A stretch of DNA of 40,830 nt from Ferrovibrio sp. (GCF_019636075.1 NZ_JAHBYG010000038.1:1-40830), one strand, 5' to 3'. Numbered from the stretch's first letter, positions 24,345-32,586 are shown. Notes: generated by a model not told the origin, from the sequence alone. Translations and numbers: made by a program.

Positions 24345-25100
24345 ATGAGCGACATCCTGGTTTCCTCCGCCGATGGCATCACCACCCTGGCCTTCAACCG
24401 GCCGGACAAGAAGAACGCCATCACCGCCGCCATGTATGCCGCGTTGGCCGATGCGCTGGAAGCCGCCGATAAGGATGCCGCCATCCGCGCCGTGCTGATC
24501 ACCGGCACGCCGGGCTGCTTCACCGCCGGCAACGATCTGCAGGATTTCCTGGCCAATCCGCCGCGCGGCAACGACAGCCCGGTGGCCCGCTTTCTGCGTG
24601 CCATCAGCACCGCCCGCAAACCGCTGGTGGCGGCCGTAACCGGCGTTGCCGTGGGTGTCGGCACCACCATGCTGCTGCATTGCGATCTGGTTTATGCGGC
24701 AAAAAGCGCCAGGCTTTCGCTGCCTTTCGTGAATCTGGCGTTGGTGCCGGAGGCAGCATCCAGCCTGCTGTTGCCGCGCACCATCGGCAATCGCCGCGCC
24801 GCCGAATTGCTGCTGATGGGCGAACCGATCGAGGCCGAAAAAGCTGCCGCATGGGGCCTGATCAATGCAGCAGTGGACGACGATGCGCTGGCCGAAACCG
24901 CGCTGAATGCCGCCCGCAAGCTGGCCGCCAAGGCGCCCCAGGCGCTGGCATTGAGCAAGCAACTGATGAAGGCCAGCCCCGAAGAAATCGCCGCCCAGAT
25001 GCAGGCCGAGATGGTGCATTTCAGCGCGCAACTGCAATCCGCCGAAGCGCGCGAGGCGATGACCGCGTTTTTCGAGAAGCGGCCGCCTAAATTCGGCTAG
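24345..25100 (+). CDS. Enoyl-CoA hydratase/isomerase family protein, isomerase-like
   Basis: The 251-residue protein has the crotonase fold with oxyanion-hole segments CFTAGNDLQDF (58-68) and VTGVAVGVGTTML (98-110). The two hydratase glutamates of crotonase are absent: the positions read GVGTTM and LPFVNL. Instead LVPEAASS carries E136, the site used by delta3,delta2-enoyl-CoA isomerases such as Eci2. It therefore probably shifts double bonds in unsaturated acyl-CoA. It is ten bases after metC. Its TAG stop is part of CTAG shared with the stop of the opposite-strand gene. Confidence 0.88.
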   Translation: MSDILVSSADGITTLAFNRPDKKNAITAAMYAALADALEAADKDAAIRAVLITGTPGCFTAGNDLQDFLANPPRGNDSPVARFLRAISTARKPLVAAVTGVAVGVGTTMLLHCDLVYAAKSARLSLPFVNLALVPEAASSLLLPRTIGNRRAAELLLMGEPIEAEKAAAWGLINAAVDDDALAETALNAARKLAAKAPQALALSKQLMKASPEEIAAQMQAEMVHFSAQLQSAEAREAMTAFFEKRPPKFG

Positions 25101-25297
25101 ACGATATTGCCGCCACGCGTGGTAAGCAGCACGCCCAGCAAAGCCACCGGAGCCAGGAAGATCGCCACCGCCGGAATCACCAGCGGGGTCCAGGCAATCG
25201 CCAAAACGGCAACCAGCATCAGCACATTGATCAGGAACAGCGCAATATTTGCGCCTGTGCCAGCGAAATCGCTGGTCTTCACGGTATCGTCAGACAT
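25097..25297 (-). CDS. Small two-helix membrane protein, unknown
   Basis: The 66-residue protein begins MSDDTVKTSDFAGTG and has two hydrophobic segments (ANIALFLINVLMLVAVLAIAW and LVIPAVAIFLAPVALLGVLL). GGGGTGG lies seven bases before ATG 25297; longer frames upstream have no support. It converges with the isomerase-like gene, both stops lying in one CTAG. I recognise no family. Between it and 25500 I see nothing firm; a plus-strand frame 25392-25499 is discussed under rejected items. Confidence 0.7.
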   Translation of the reverse strand: MSDDTVKTSDFAGTGANIALFLINVLMLVAVLAIAWTPLVIPAVAIFLAPVALLGVLLTTRGGNIV

Positions 25298-25500
25298 CAA
25301 CCACCCCATCGCAACCGGTAATGGCTTAGATGTATCGCGCTGGCGAAGCGCTGCCGATTGACCAAAACGTCGCGCTGCAAAATGTCGCAGCATGGATAAA
25401 CCGGGAGTGCACAAACCCTGCCAATTGGTGGGGGCGATGGAGCATATTTCGCTGTTCGACGGGCCGGACCTGGCGGCCATTCTGAGCCGGCGCGGCTAAA

Positions 25501-25518
25501 GCCATAACCGGTTATGGC
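25501..25518. repeat. Perfect 18-base palindrome at the parE stop
   Basis: GCCATAACCGGTTATGGC is exactly self-complementary and contains the stop codon of the toxin gene (25512-25514). It could form a small hairpin without a loop or a dimer-protein site; the T run beyond it on the minus strand is too short for a good terminator. Confidence 0.85.
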
Positions 25519-25793
25519 GGCGGCCAGTCGCGGGCGCCGTGCAGCACGCGCAGAATATGGATTTCATTTCCGGTAATTTCGTAGATCAGCAGCCAGGGCA
25601 GGTCAGGAATCACCAATTCGCGCGTACCGGCAACGCGGCCTGATCGGCCGCGCTCGGGAAATATACGCAGCGCGGCGGCTAAGGCGTCGATCCGCTCCAC
25701 GATATTATCCGCAGCCGCCGGATTGCGCTCAGCAATATACGCATCGAGTTCGTCGAGATCCTGCTCGGCTTCCGGCGACCAGATCAGTTGCAT
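25512..25793 (-). CDS. ParE/RelE family toxin
   Basis: The 93-residue protein has the ParE fold markers: LIWSPEAEQDLDELDAYIAERNP at the start, a central FPERGRSGRVAGTRELVI segment, and the end strand YEITGNEIHILRVLHGARDW. ParE toxins poison DNA gyrase; RelE relatives cut mRNA. Lack of a clear RelE catalytic set and the RVLHGARDW ending favour ParE, but the target is not shown. It begins six bases after its antitoxin gene and is controlled with it. Confidence 0.92.
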   Translation of the reverse strand: MQLIWSPEAEQDLDELDAYIAERNPAAADNIVERIDALAAALRIFPERGRSGRVAGTRELVIPDLPWLLIYEITGNEIHILRVLHGARDWPPP

Positions 25794-25799
25794 GACAGA

Positions 25800-26045
25800 T
25801 CAGCGCTTGCCCCGGCGCATGCGCCAACGCTGCATCACAGCTTCGTGGTCCGAGCCTTGGCCGGCACGGATAGACTCCCGGCCTGCTTGTACGGCGGCAC
25901 TGAAGGCAGATTCCTTCTCCACCTGCTCGCGCAGCATTTCATTCAACACCCAGGATTTGCTGCGGCCCTGGGCGGCGGCGATGCGCTCCAGGGCTTCATT
26001 CAGCTCGGGATCGATGCGGGCAGTGATGGTGGCGGTCTTGGGCAT
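25800..26045 (-). CDS. Ribbon-helix-helix (CopG/ParD-like) antitoxin
   Basis: The 81-residue protein starts MPKTATITARIDPELNEALERIAAAQGRSKSWVLNEMLREQ, a typical ribbon-helix-helix domain: a TATITARI beta strand and two helices. The C-terminal half (VEKESAFSAAVQAGRESIRAG) should wrap around the toxin. It represses its own operon through the perfect inverted repeat that ends two bases before its ATG. No Shine-Dalgarno is present in that space, so the message may be leaderless or start inside the operator. Confidence 0.92.
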   Translation of the reverse strand: MPKTATITARIDPELNEALERIAAAQGRSKSWVLNEMLREQVEKESAFSAAVQAGRESIRAGQGSDHEAVMQRWRMRRGKR

Positions 26046-26046
26046 G

Positions 26047-26073
26047 CGAATACAATGTAATACATTGTATTCG
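26047..26073. promoter_or_regulatory. Operator of the ParE/RHH operon
   Basis: A perfect inverted repeat with 11-base arms (CGAATACAATG and CATTGTATTCG) around TAATA. It is two bases from the antitoxin ATG and overlaps any promoter for the pair; TTGATT at 26076-26081 on the minus strand is a possible -35. Such a site is the expected target of a dimeric ribbon-helix-helix repressor. The region is AT-rich unlike its surroundings. Confidence 0.85.
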
Positions 26074-26087
26074 AAATCAAGCCAATA

Positions 26088-26570
26088 TCACCGCGCCTGG
26101 CATTCGCGGCACAGCCCAACCACCTCAATAGTCTGGCGCTCCACCGCAAAGCCGATGCCCGCGGCTTTTTCGCGGATACGCTGGCCAAGCTGGCCATCGC
26201 TGATTTCAGACGCCATGCCGCAGGATCGGCAGAGAAAGATTTCCTCATCGCGGGCATGGCCTGGATGGCTGCAGCCGATAAAGGCGTTCAGGCTTTCCAC
26301 CCGATGCACCAGGCCGCTTTCGATCAGGAAATCCAGCGCGCGATACACCGTGGGCGGCGCCACCTTGCGGCCATCCCGGCCCAGTTCGCCCAGCAGATCA
26401 TAGGCGCCGGCCGGCTTATGGCTGTTCCAGATCAATTCCAGCACGCGGCGACGGATCGGCGTCAGCTTGGCGCCGATGGTCTGGCAATGGCTTTCCGCTT
26501 TTTCCAGCGCATCGCTCACGCAAACCGCGTGGTCGTGGTGGTGGTCGGGAAAGGAATGCGGGGCATGCAT
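26088..26570 (-). CDS. Fur family metal regulator, Zur-like
   Basis: The 160-residue protein has a Fur winged helix (KLTPIRRRVLELIW, then APPTVYRALDFLIESGLVHRVESLNAFIGC) and a C-terminal dimerisation domain. Structural zinc cysteines are at LCRSCG and LCREC. A histidine-rich start (HHHDHAVC) adds possible metal ligands. The late CxxC pair and SCG are characteristic of Zur proteins, which repress zinc uptake genes. The track frame extends to 26681, but AGGAGT eight bases before ATG 26570 fixes the start. It lies 52 bases behind the hydrolase gene; no recognisable zinc transporter is adjacent, so targets lie elsewhere. Confidence 0.9.
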   Translation of the reverse strand: MHAPHSFPDHHHDHAVCVSDALEKAESHCQTIGAKLTPIRRRVLELIWNSHKPAGAYDLLGELGRDGRKVAPPTVYRALDFLIESGLVHRVESLNAFIGCSHPGHARDEEIFLCRSCGMASEISDGQLGQRIREKAAGIGFAVERQTIEVVGLCRECQAR

Positions 26571-26622
26571 GAACGGGTACTCCTGACGATTCCCGCCAGT
26601 ATACCGGCCCCGGCCTGTCGCG

Positions 26623-27465
26623 TCAGCGCAGGAATTCGGCAATAAGCGCGATCTGGTCCGGCCGGTCCAGCGCCGGCGCATGGCCGATTCCGGCGATTTC
26701 CTGCAATTTCGCCCTGGGGCCGCGCTGGGTCATCGCCTGGGCGGTTTGCGGCGACAGCAAATCAGACACCGCGCCGCGCAGCAGCAAAGTGGGCGCCGAG
26801 ATCAGATCGTAGATCGGCCAGGCATCGCCGGCCGCCTGCCCGGCCTGCTCCGCCATCACCGTGGCGATGCGCGGATCGTAATGGGTGGTAAGGCTGCCAT
26901 CGGGCAAACGGCGGCAAGAGGTTTCCGCCATGCGCCGCCAGGTGGCATCCGCCGCAATGCCGAATGGCGCATAGATGCTGCGGAAATACGCTTCAAGCTC
27001 GGTCAGGCTGGCAAAGCTGGGGGGCTTGCCGGCATAGCTCAGGATGCGCTGCACGGCGCCGGGCGCGATCTCGGGGCCCACATCGTTCAGCACAAGATGG
27101 CTGATGCGATCCTTCAGCGGCCCGGCAGCCACTGCCATGCCGATCAGCCCGCCCATGGAGGTGCCCACCCAACGCAGGCTGTCGACACCCAGATGCTGCA
27201 CCAGCGCGATGGCCTGGCCGGCATAGAATGGCACGCTGTATTCCTGCACCGGATCGGGGCTCCACTGGCTCAGGCCGCGACCGATCGTATCGGGGGCAAC
27301 GAGCCAGTAATCGCCTGCCAGCGCCTCGGCCAGTTCGGTAAAATCATGGGCGTTGCGGGCAAAGCCATGCCACAGGATCACCAACGGCGCGCCGGGCCGG
27401 CCCCATTGCAGGTAATGCACCTCACGGCCGAGCAGCTTTACATAATGCGATGTGGCGGCACTCAT
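26623..27465 (-). CDS. Alpha/beta hydrolase, last gene of liv-like operon
   Basis: The 280-residue protein has the alpha/beta hydrolase fold: LWHGFARNAHDF (oxyanion), nucleophile elbow GTSMGG (Ser near residue 110), an acidic residue in LLLRGAVSDLLSP and the histidine in GIGHAPAL. Close relatives are esterases and C-C hydrolases; the substrate is unknown. Its ATG overlaps the livM stop as ATGA, so it is made with the transporter and probably acts on the imported compound or a degradation product. A second hydrolase of the same fold ends the divergent operon. Confidence 0.9.
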   Translation of the reverse strand: MSAATSHYVKLLGREVHYLQWGRPGAPLVILWHGFARNAHDFTELAEALAGDYWLVAPDTIGRGLSQWSPDPVQEYSVPFYAGQAIALVQHLGVDSLRWVGTSMGGLIGMAVAAGPLKDRISHLVLNDVGPEIAPGAVQRILSYAGKPPSFASLTELEAYFRSIYAPFGIAADATWRRMAETSCRRLPDGSLTTHYDPRIATVMAEQAGQAAGDAWPIYDLISAPTLLLRGAVSDLLSPQTAQAMTQRGPRAKLQEIAGIGHAPALDRPDQIALIAEFLR

Positions 27466-28529
27466 TTGCGCAGGCTCCGCAATTTTCCCACGATCCCGGT
27501 CGGGAAGAAATAGACGCTGAGCACGAACAGAATGCCGAGCCAGAGGAACCAGCGGTCGGCATGGAACAACAGCGGCAGCAGCGGAATGCCGGCAGCCGAC
27601 AAAGCCTCGCTGAGTTGGCCCATCAGCACCTGCAGATAATTCTGCGCGATGATGAACAAGGTAGCCCCGATGGCCGCGCCATACAGCGTGCCCATGCCGC
27701 CGATCACCACCATCAGCAGGATATCGATCATGATGGCGAAGCTGAGCGTTGTGTCTGGGTTGGTGTAATCGTTCCACAAGGCGGTGAGCATGCCGGCGCA
27801 GGCCGCCATGCCGGCCGAGAGGCAATTGGCCAGCGAGCGATACACCACCACGCGATAGCCCAATGCCTCGGCGCGGAATTCATTCTCGCGGATGGCCTGC
27901 AGCACACGGCCGAAAGGCGAATTCACCACCCGCAGCGCCAGCAGGAAAAGCCCCAGCGCGATGAAGAACAGCAGATAATAGCCCAGCACCTTGCCGGTGA
28001 TATCGATGCCGAAAACCGGTTCCTCGAACAGTTGGAACGAACGCCGCAACAAGGCCGGGCCACGGAACGACAGGCCATCCTCGCCGCCGGTGATATCGGA
28101 AAGCTGCGATGCCAGCACGGCAAAGGCGGAGGCCACCGCCAACGTGATCATGGCGAAAAAGATCGCCCTTACCCGCAGGCTGAACAGGCCGATCACCAGC
28201 GCCAGCAGGATAGCCAGCACCAGTGCCGAAAGCGCACCCAGCGCCAGCGGCCCCCAATGCGGCCCGGCGCTATGCAGCGCAATAGCCACGCCATAGCCGC
28301 CGATACCATAAAACATCGTATGCGCAAACGATACGATGCCGGTATAGCCCAGCAGCAGATCGTAGCTCGCCACCAGGATGATGAAGATGCAGACCTTGGC
28401 TGCGGTGTTCAGCGGCTGGCTGCCGGGAAACAGGAACGGCGTAAGCGCCAAGCCGATCAGGATGATCAGCAGGATGGCGGCCAGCGGGCGCGAACGCGGA
28501 TAATCGCCAGACAGCAGGCTGTGCAGCAT
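27462..28529 (-). CDS. livM: LivM-type ABC permease
   Basis: The 355-residue inner-membrane protein has about ten helices and the LivM motifs: YDLLLGYTGIVSFAHTMFYGIGGYG near residue 55, LRVRAIFFAMITLA, and GGMGTLYGAAIGA. The loop RAEALGYRVVVYRSLAN contacts the ATPase. It pairs with LivH to carry the ligand delivered by the LivK-like protein. It follows livH by 15 bases and overlaps the hydrolase gene. The family moves branched-chain amino acids but also aromatic acids, amides and urea. Confidence 0.92.
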   Translation of the reverse strand: MLHSLLSGDYPRSRPLAAILLIILIGLALTPFLFPGSQPLNTAAKVCIFIILVASYDLLLGYTGIVSFAHTMFYGIGGYGVAIALHSAGPHWGPLALGALSALVLAILLALVIGLFSLRVRAIFFAMITLAVASAFAVLASQLSDITGGEDGLSFRGPALLRRSFQLFEEPVFGIDITGKVLGYYLLFFIALGLFLLALRVVNSPFGRVLQAIRENEFRAEALGYRVVVYRSLANCLSAGMAACAGMLTALWNDYTNPDTTLSFAIMIDILLMVVIGGMGTLYGAAIGATLFIIAQNYLQVLMGQLSEALSAAGIPLLPLLFHADRWFLWLGILFVLSVYFFPTGIVGKLRSLRK

Positions 28530-28544
28530 GGTGCGTCCCTCCCC

Positions 28545-29561
28545 TTACCGCTTCGCTACCGGAAACAGGCCTTGCGGCCGCCACAGCAGGATCAGCACCA
28601 TCAGCAGGATATTCGATATCAGCGCCAGCTTGGGCGCCAGGAAGCCGGTATAATTGGCGATCAACGCCACCAGAAGCGAGCCGACGAAGCAGCCGCCCAC
28701 CGAGCCCAGGCCGCCGATGATGATGACGATGAAGATCAGTACGTTCACTTCCATGCCCATGCCGGCGGTGAGCGTCTGGCGATAGAAGGCCCAAAGCACG
28801 CCGCCAAGGCCCGCCAGCGCGGAGCCTGCGATGAACACGCCGACGAACAGCCGCCGGATGCGATAGCCCAAGGCTTCCACCATCTCGGGGTTTTCCACGC
28901 CGGCACGGATCAGCAGGCCGATCTTGGTGCGATTGAGCACCGCATACATGGCGCCGAACACCGTCAGCCCCAGCACCACGGCGATCACGCGGTATTTCTC
29001 CATCGCCGCATCGCCCAGCACGAAGGCGCCGCGGAAGGTTTCCGGCAGCTTGATCGGGATCGGGCTGGCACCCCAGATCACATGGATCATCTGTTCGGCC
29101 ACGATCATACCGCCCATGGTGATCAGGATCTGCTTCAGATGCATGCCATAGACCGGGCGGATCACCACGCGCTCAAAGGCCCAGCCCAACGCACCGGTTA
29201 CCAGCATGGCGGCCAGCACACAAAGCAGCAGCACGCTGATATTGAGCCAGACGTTATGCGCCTCCACCCAATCGGCCAGCGGCACCAACACGATCAGGCT
29301 GACATAGGCGCCGAACGAGATGAACACGCCATGGCCGAAATTCAGCACATCCATAAGGCCGAAAACCAGCGTAAGGCCGGATGCCATCAGGAAGATCATC
29401 ATCCCCATGGCAAGGGCGGCCACGGTAAGCGTAACCCAGGTGGATGGATCGCCGACCAGCGGCAACGCCGCCAGCATGAAGGCAGGCACCAGCAGGATCG
29501 GCAGCCAATCGGTCTTTACCTTGGGCAGCGTGAAATCGGCAGAAGCGGCGGCGGTGCTCAT
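28545..29561 (-). CDS. livH: LivH-type ABC permease
   Basis: The 338-residue permease has about eight helices, with LTLVFGLMDVLNFGHGVFISFGAY (the conserved N-F-x-H-G) and GGLGSVGGCFVGSLLVALI near the end. PEMVEALGYRIRRLFVGVFIAGSALAG is the ATPase-contacting loop. The start overlaps the livF stop by four bases. It is longer at its N-terminus (about 35 residues) than E. coli LivH. Confidence 0.92.
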   Translation of the reverse strand: MSTAAASADFTLPKVKTDWLPILLVPAFMLAALPLVGDPSTWVTLTVAALAMGMMIFLMASGLTLVFGLMDVLNFGHGVFISFGAYVSLIVLVPLADWVEAHNVWLNISVLLLCVLAAMLVTGALGWAFERVVIRPVYGMHLKQILITMGGMIVAEQMIHVIWGASPIPIKLPETFRGAFVLGDAAMEKYRVIAVVLGLTVFGAMYAVLNRTKIGLLIRAGVENPEMVEALGYRIRRLFVGVFIAGSALAGLGGVLWAFYRQTLTAGMGMEVNVLIFIVIIIGGLGSVGGCFVGSLLVALIANYTGFLAPKLALISNILLMVLILLWRPQGLFPVAKR

Positions 29562-30283
29562 TGATGCGCATCCATACTCAGGCCCAGCAGGCGCTGTTGC
29601 AGATTGGTATCCTCGGCCAGTTCGGCCATGGCGCCGCGATGCACGATGCGACCATCGTCCATCACCGCAACGCTATCGCCCAGCAATTTGGCTGCGGTGA
29701 AATTCTGCTCCACCAACAGAATGGTGGCGCCGCTGCGCTTCAATTCGCGGAAGGCCTCGATCATGTTCATGATGATGGCCGGCGCCAGGCCCTTGGTGGG
29801 CTCGTCGATCAGCAGCAGCTTGCGCGGCTCCACGATGGCGCGCGCAATCGACAACATCTGCTTCTGCCCACCCGACAGCGAGCCGGCGGCCAGCGACCAG
29901 AATTTTTCCAGCGCCGGAAACAATCCGAAAATCCATTTCAGCCGCGCTGTATCGAGATCGCCCTGGCGCGCCGCCAGCAGCAGATTCTCGCGCACCGTCA
30001 GGTCGGCGAAGATGCCCATATTCTCCGGCACGTAGGCGATGCCGGCCTGGGCGATCTCTGGCGTGGAAAGCTGGGTGATATCCTGGCCATCGAAAATCAC
30101 CCGGCCCTTGGAGGCGCGCCACAGGCCCATCACCGTGCGCAGCGACGTGGTCTTGCCCGCGCCATTGCGGCCCAGCAGCATGGTGAGCTGCCCGCGCGGC
30201 ACGGTGAAATCCACGCCATGCAGAATGTGATAACGGCCGATATGGGTGTTCACGCCTTCCAGGCGCAGCAATGCGTCGCTCAT
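29558..30283 (-). CDS. livF: LivF-type ABC ATPase
   Basis: The 241-residue ATPase has Walker A GRNGAGKTT (residues 38-46), signature LSGGQKQ and Walker B LLLIDEPTKGL, with switch histidine position replaced by the usual VEQN of LivF. PENMGIFADLTVRENLLLAAR is the helical-domain segment. It works with LivG as a heterodimer on the LivHM channel. Start and stop overlap the neighbouring genes by four bases. Confidence 0.92.
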   Translation of the reverse strand: MSDALLRLEGVNTHIGRYHILHGVDFTVPRGQLTMLLGRNGAGKTTSLRTVMGLWRASKGRVIFDGQDITQLSTPEIAQAGIAYVPENMGIFADLTVRENLLLAARQGDLDTARLKWIFGLFPALEKFWSLAAGSLSGGQKQMLSIARAIVEPRKLLLIDEPTKGLAPAIIMNMIEAFRELKRSGATILLVEQNFTAAKLLGDSVAVMDDGRIVHRGAMAELAEDTNLQQRLLGLSMDAHQ

Positions 30284-31065
30284 GCCGCCGTCTCCTGGCT
30301 GATGCCTAGATAGGCTTCTTGCACCACCGGCGAGGCGATCACCGTGGCCGGTTCGCCATCGGCAACCAATGCGCCGTTATGCAGCACGATGATGCGGTCG
30401 GCCAGGCTGCGCACCACATCCATCTTGTGCTCCACCAGCAGAATGGTCTTGGTGCCCAGGGATTTCACCGCCTGGATCAGGTCCAACACGGTCGGCACTT
30501 CATCCACGCTCATGCCCGCCGTGGGTTCGTCGAACATGAAAACCTCGGGCTCCAGCGCCATCAACAGCGCCACTTCCAGCTTGCGCTGGTCGCCATGGGG
30601 CAACGCGCCGGCAATGGCATTGCGCTTGTCCAGCAGCTTCACGGCATCCAGCAGCTTGTCGGCCTTGTCGATCAAGTCGCCGCGATGGCTCCATAGCTGC
30701 AGCAATTGCAGGCCGGCGCCGGCGCGCGATTGCACGGCCAGGCGCACATTCTCCATCACGGTGAGATTGGGAAACAGATTGGTAAGCTGGAAAGCGCGGC
30801 CCATGCCGCGCTTGGTGCGCGAGGAAGCCGGCAAATTGGTCACATCCTGGCCGCGCAACAGCACGCTGCCGGCGCTGGCCTTGAGCTGGCCCGAGATCAG
30901 GTTGAAATAGGTTGTCTTGCCGGCACCATTGGGGCCGACAATGGCGGTGAGCGTGCCGGGATGGAAGGCGCAGCTTACCGCATTCACTGCCACATGGCCG
31001 CCGAAGCGGATGGTCAGGTCGCGGGTTTCGAGCGAGGGAATGCCTGATGGTGCGGCTGCGGTCAT
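30280..31065 (-). CDS. livG: LivG-type ABC ATPase
   Basis: The 261-residue ATPase has Walker A GPNGAGKTTYF, the Q-loop region GMGRAFQLTNLFPNLTVMENV, a signature reading LPHGDQRKLEVA as usual for LivG, Walker B VFMFDEPTAGMS and switch histidine in VEHKMDVV. It is the first gene after the terminator that follows livK, so its level probably depends on read-through. The stop overlaps the livF start. Confidence 0.92.
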   Translation of the reverse strand: MTAAAPSGIPSLETRDLTIRFGGHVAVNAVSCAFHPGTLTAIVGPNGAGKTTYFNLISGQLKASAGSVLLRGQDVTNLPASSRTKRGMGRAFQLTNLFPNLTVMENVRLAVQSRAGAGLQLLQLWSHRGDLIDKADKLLDAVKLLDKRNAIAGALPHGDQRKLEVALLMALEPEVFMFDEPTAGMSVDEVPTVLDLIQAVKSLGTKTILLVEHKMDVVRSLADRIIVLHNGALVADGEPATVIASPVVQEAYLGISQETAA

Positions 31066-31082
31066 GTTCGGTTCCGGTAAAA

Positions 31083-31121
31083 GAAAAAACCGCCGGGGCA
31101 GCCATCAAGCCACCCCGGCGG
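31083..31121 (-). terminator. Hairpin terminator after livK-like gene
   Basis: Perfect nine-base arms CCGCCGGGG (31090-31098) and CCCCGGCGG (31113-31121) with a 14-base loop, followed on the minus strand by TTTTTTCTTTT. It is a strong rho-independent terminator nine bases after the binding-protein stop, setting binding protein above the channel genes. Confidence 0.9.
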
Positions 31122-31130
31122 ATATTACGA

Positions 31131-32327
31131 TCAGCGCTTGTTGCGGATCGGCAACGGCATCTCGGACTCGTTGATGGTCTGCACCAGTTCGAGCAGATCG
31201 TTATCGTCCTTGCCATCCTTCTTGACGCGGAAGTGATACATCGGCTGCATCGCCTGATGATCGTCCTTGCGGAAGATCATGGTGCCCTTCGGGGTATCGA
31301 AGGCCATGCCTTCCATGGCGGTGATCAGCTTTTCGGTGTTGCTGCCGCCGGCGCGCTGAATGGCGGTCAACACGGCGGAAGCGGCAGCCATGCCACCGGC
31401 GGTGAAGAAATCCGGCGGGCTGTTGAAACGCTTCTTATGCTCGGCCACCAGCCAATCGTTCATCGGGTTCTTCGGGAAGTCGTAGTAGTAATACACCGCG
31501 CCTTCCATGCCCGGATAAGGCTTGTACAGCTTCATCACCGGCAGGATGTTGCCGCCCGGCGCCAGTTCGATGCCGAAACGCTCCGGCTTCAGATCGGCGA
31601 TCTTGGGCAGCGGATGCGGGCCGGCCCAGATGATGCTGATGATCTTCTTGCCCGGCTTGTCCTTCAGCGCATCGAACAGGCGCTGCGCCGAGGCGGTGAA
31701 ATCGGTGGTCTGCTGCGGAGCGTATTCCTCGAACACCACATTCACGTTCGGGCGGATCTGCGCAAGCGCATCCTTGACGGCTTTCACGCCATCGCGGCCG
31801 AAAGCGTAATCCTGCGCCAGCATGGCCACGTTTACCACGCCATCCTTGGGCAGCGCGGCAGCGCCGGCATAGGCATCCTGCATCGAGTTGCGGCCGGTGC
31901 GGAAGATATAGCGGTTCCAGTTGGCGCCGGTGATGGCATCGGCCACGGCGGGCTCTACCACCAGAACTTTCTTGTATTCAGCGGCGATCGGCAGCATAGC
32001 CAGCGCGCCGCCCGAACCGGTGGTGCCCACGGCGATATCCACCTTGTCGTCGGCATAGGCCTGCTCCAGCAGGCTCTTGGCCAGATCGGGCTTCAGCTGA
32101 TCGTCTTTCACGATCACGCGAATCTTCTTGCCCTGCCAGGTCATGGTGCCCTTGGTCAGGTATTCCAGGCCCAGCATGAAGCCGGTCTCGGTCTGTTTGG
32201 CATAGGCTTCCAGCGGGCCGGTCTTGCTGGCGATCAGCGCGATCTTCAAATCCTGCGCCATGGCCGGCGCGGCTGCGAAGCCAGCCAGCGTCAAGGCCAG
32301 ACCGGCGGCCTTCATCATGCGTTGCAT
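31131..32327 (-). CDS. LivK-type periplasmic binding protein
   Basis: The 398-residue protein has a signal peptide (MKAAGLALTLAGFAAAPAMA, cleavage before QDLK) and a type I periplasmic fold: LKIALIASKTGPLEAYAKQ, VGTTGSGGALAMLPIAAEYKK, YIFRTGRNSMQDAYAGA and YAFGRDGVKAVKDAL. GGGAG lies nine bases before ATG 32327; the longer frame has no signal. The ligand is not determined. Neighbouring CoA ligase and beta-oxidation-type genes point to a carboxylic acid, perhaps aromatic or alicyclic, rather than leucine (inference). It diverges from a TetR gene with two matching dyads between. Confidence 0.92.
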   Translation of the reverse strand: MQRMMKAAGLALTLAGFAAAPAMAQDLKIALIASKTGPLEAYAKQTETGFMLGLEYLTKGTMTWQGKKIRVIVKDDQLKPDLAKSLLEQAYADDKVDIAVGTTGSGGALAMLPIAAEYKKVLVVEPAVADAITGANWNRYIFRTGRNSMQDAYAGAAALPKDGVVNVAMLAQDYAFGRDGVKAVKDALAQIRPNVNVVFEEYAPQQTTDFTASAQRLFDALKDKPGKKIISIIWAGPHPLPKIADLKPERFGIELAPGGNILPVMKLYKPYPGMEGAVYYYYDFPKNPMNDWLVAEHKKRFNSPPDFFTAGGMAAASAVLTAIQRAGGSNTEKLITAMEGMAFDTPKGTMIFRKDDHQAMQPMYHFRVKKDGKDDNDLLELVQTINESEMPLPIRNKR

Positions 32328-32451
32328 GCGGTTTCTCCCTTTTACGTGTTGTGTTTGATTGGTTACGCGAAAACCCTGCGGATAATTCACACCGATCCGC
32401 CGCCAGACTTGCTCGCCGGCGACAATCCGTTTCCTCCATCGATCAACCGCC

Positions 32452-32475
32452 AAACATGACAGTTGATTCATGTTT
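32452..32475. promoter_or_regulatory. Probable TetR operator, site 1
   Basis: Perfect inverted repeat AAACATGA-N8-TCATGTTT in the livK/tetR intergenic region. The 12-mer GATTCATGTTTC recurs at site 2. This site is 125 bases before the livK ATG, in position to control that promoter. Confidence 0.65.
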
Positions 32476-32562
32476 CGGGTATTTGTACTCCCTGCCTATT
32501 CCAGCGTCAATTGCCTTTTTTTGGATTCCCCGCTTGACAAAAAAACGCCAAAGCGCGACTTG

Positions 32563-32586
32563 TAACCTGACAAACGATTCATGTTT
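32563..32586. promoter_or_regulatory. Probable TetR operator, site 2, covering the tetR start
   Basis: TAACCTGA-N8-TCATGTTT, with the right arm identical to site 1 and the left arm 6 of 8. Starts of the two sites are 111 bases apart, close to a whole number of turns. The right arm contains the regulator's ATG (32581). TTGACA at 32534-32539 is a possible -35 for the plus-strand operon. Confidence 0.6.

Noticed and set aside
25392..25499. 35-codon plus-strand frame MDKPGVHKPCQLVGAMEHI...
   Set aside because: Too short and without ribosome binding site, promoter or recognised domain; could be a fragment of an old gene but the sequence cannot show it.
27450..29564. 704-codon plus-strand frame opposite liv genes
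   Set aside because: His/Gln/Arg-rich antisense shadow of livM and livH, no coherent domains.
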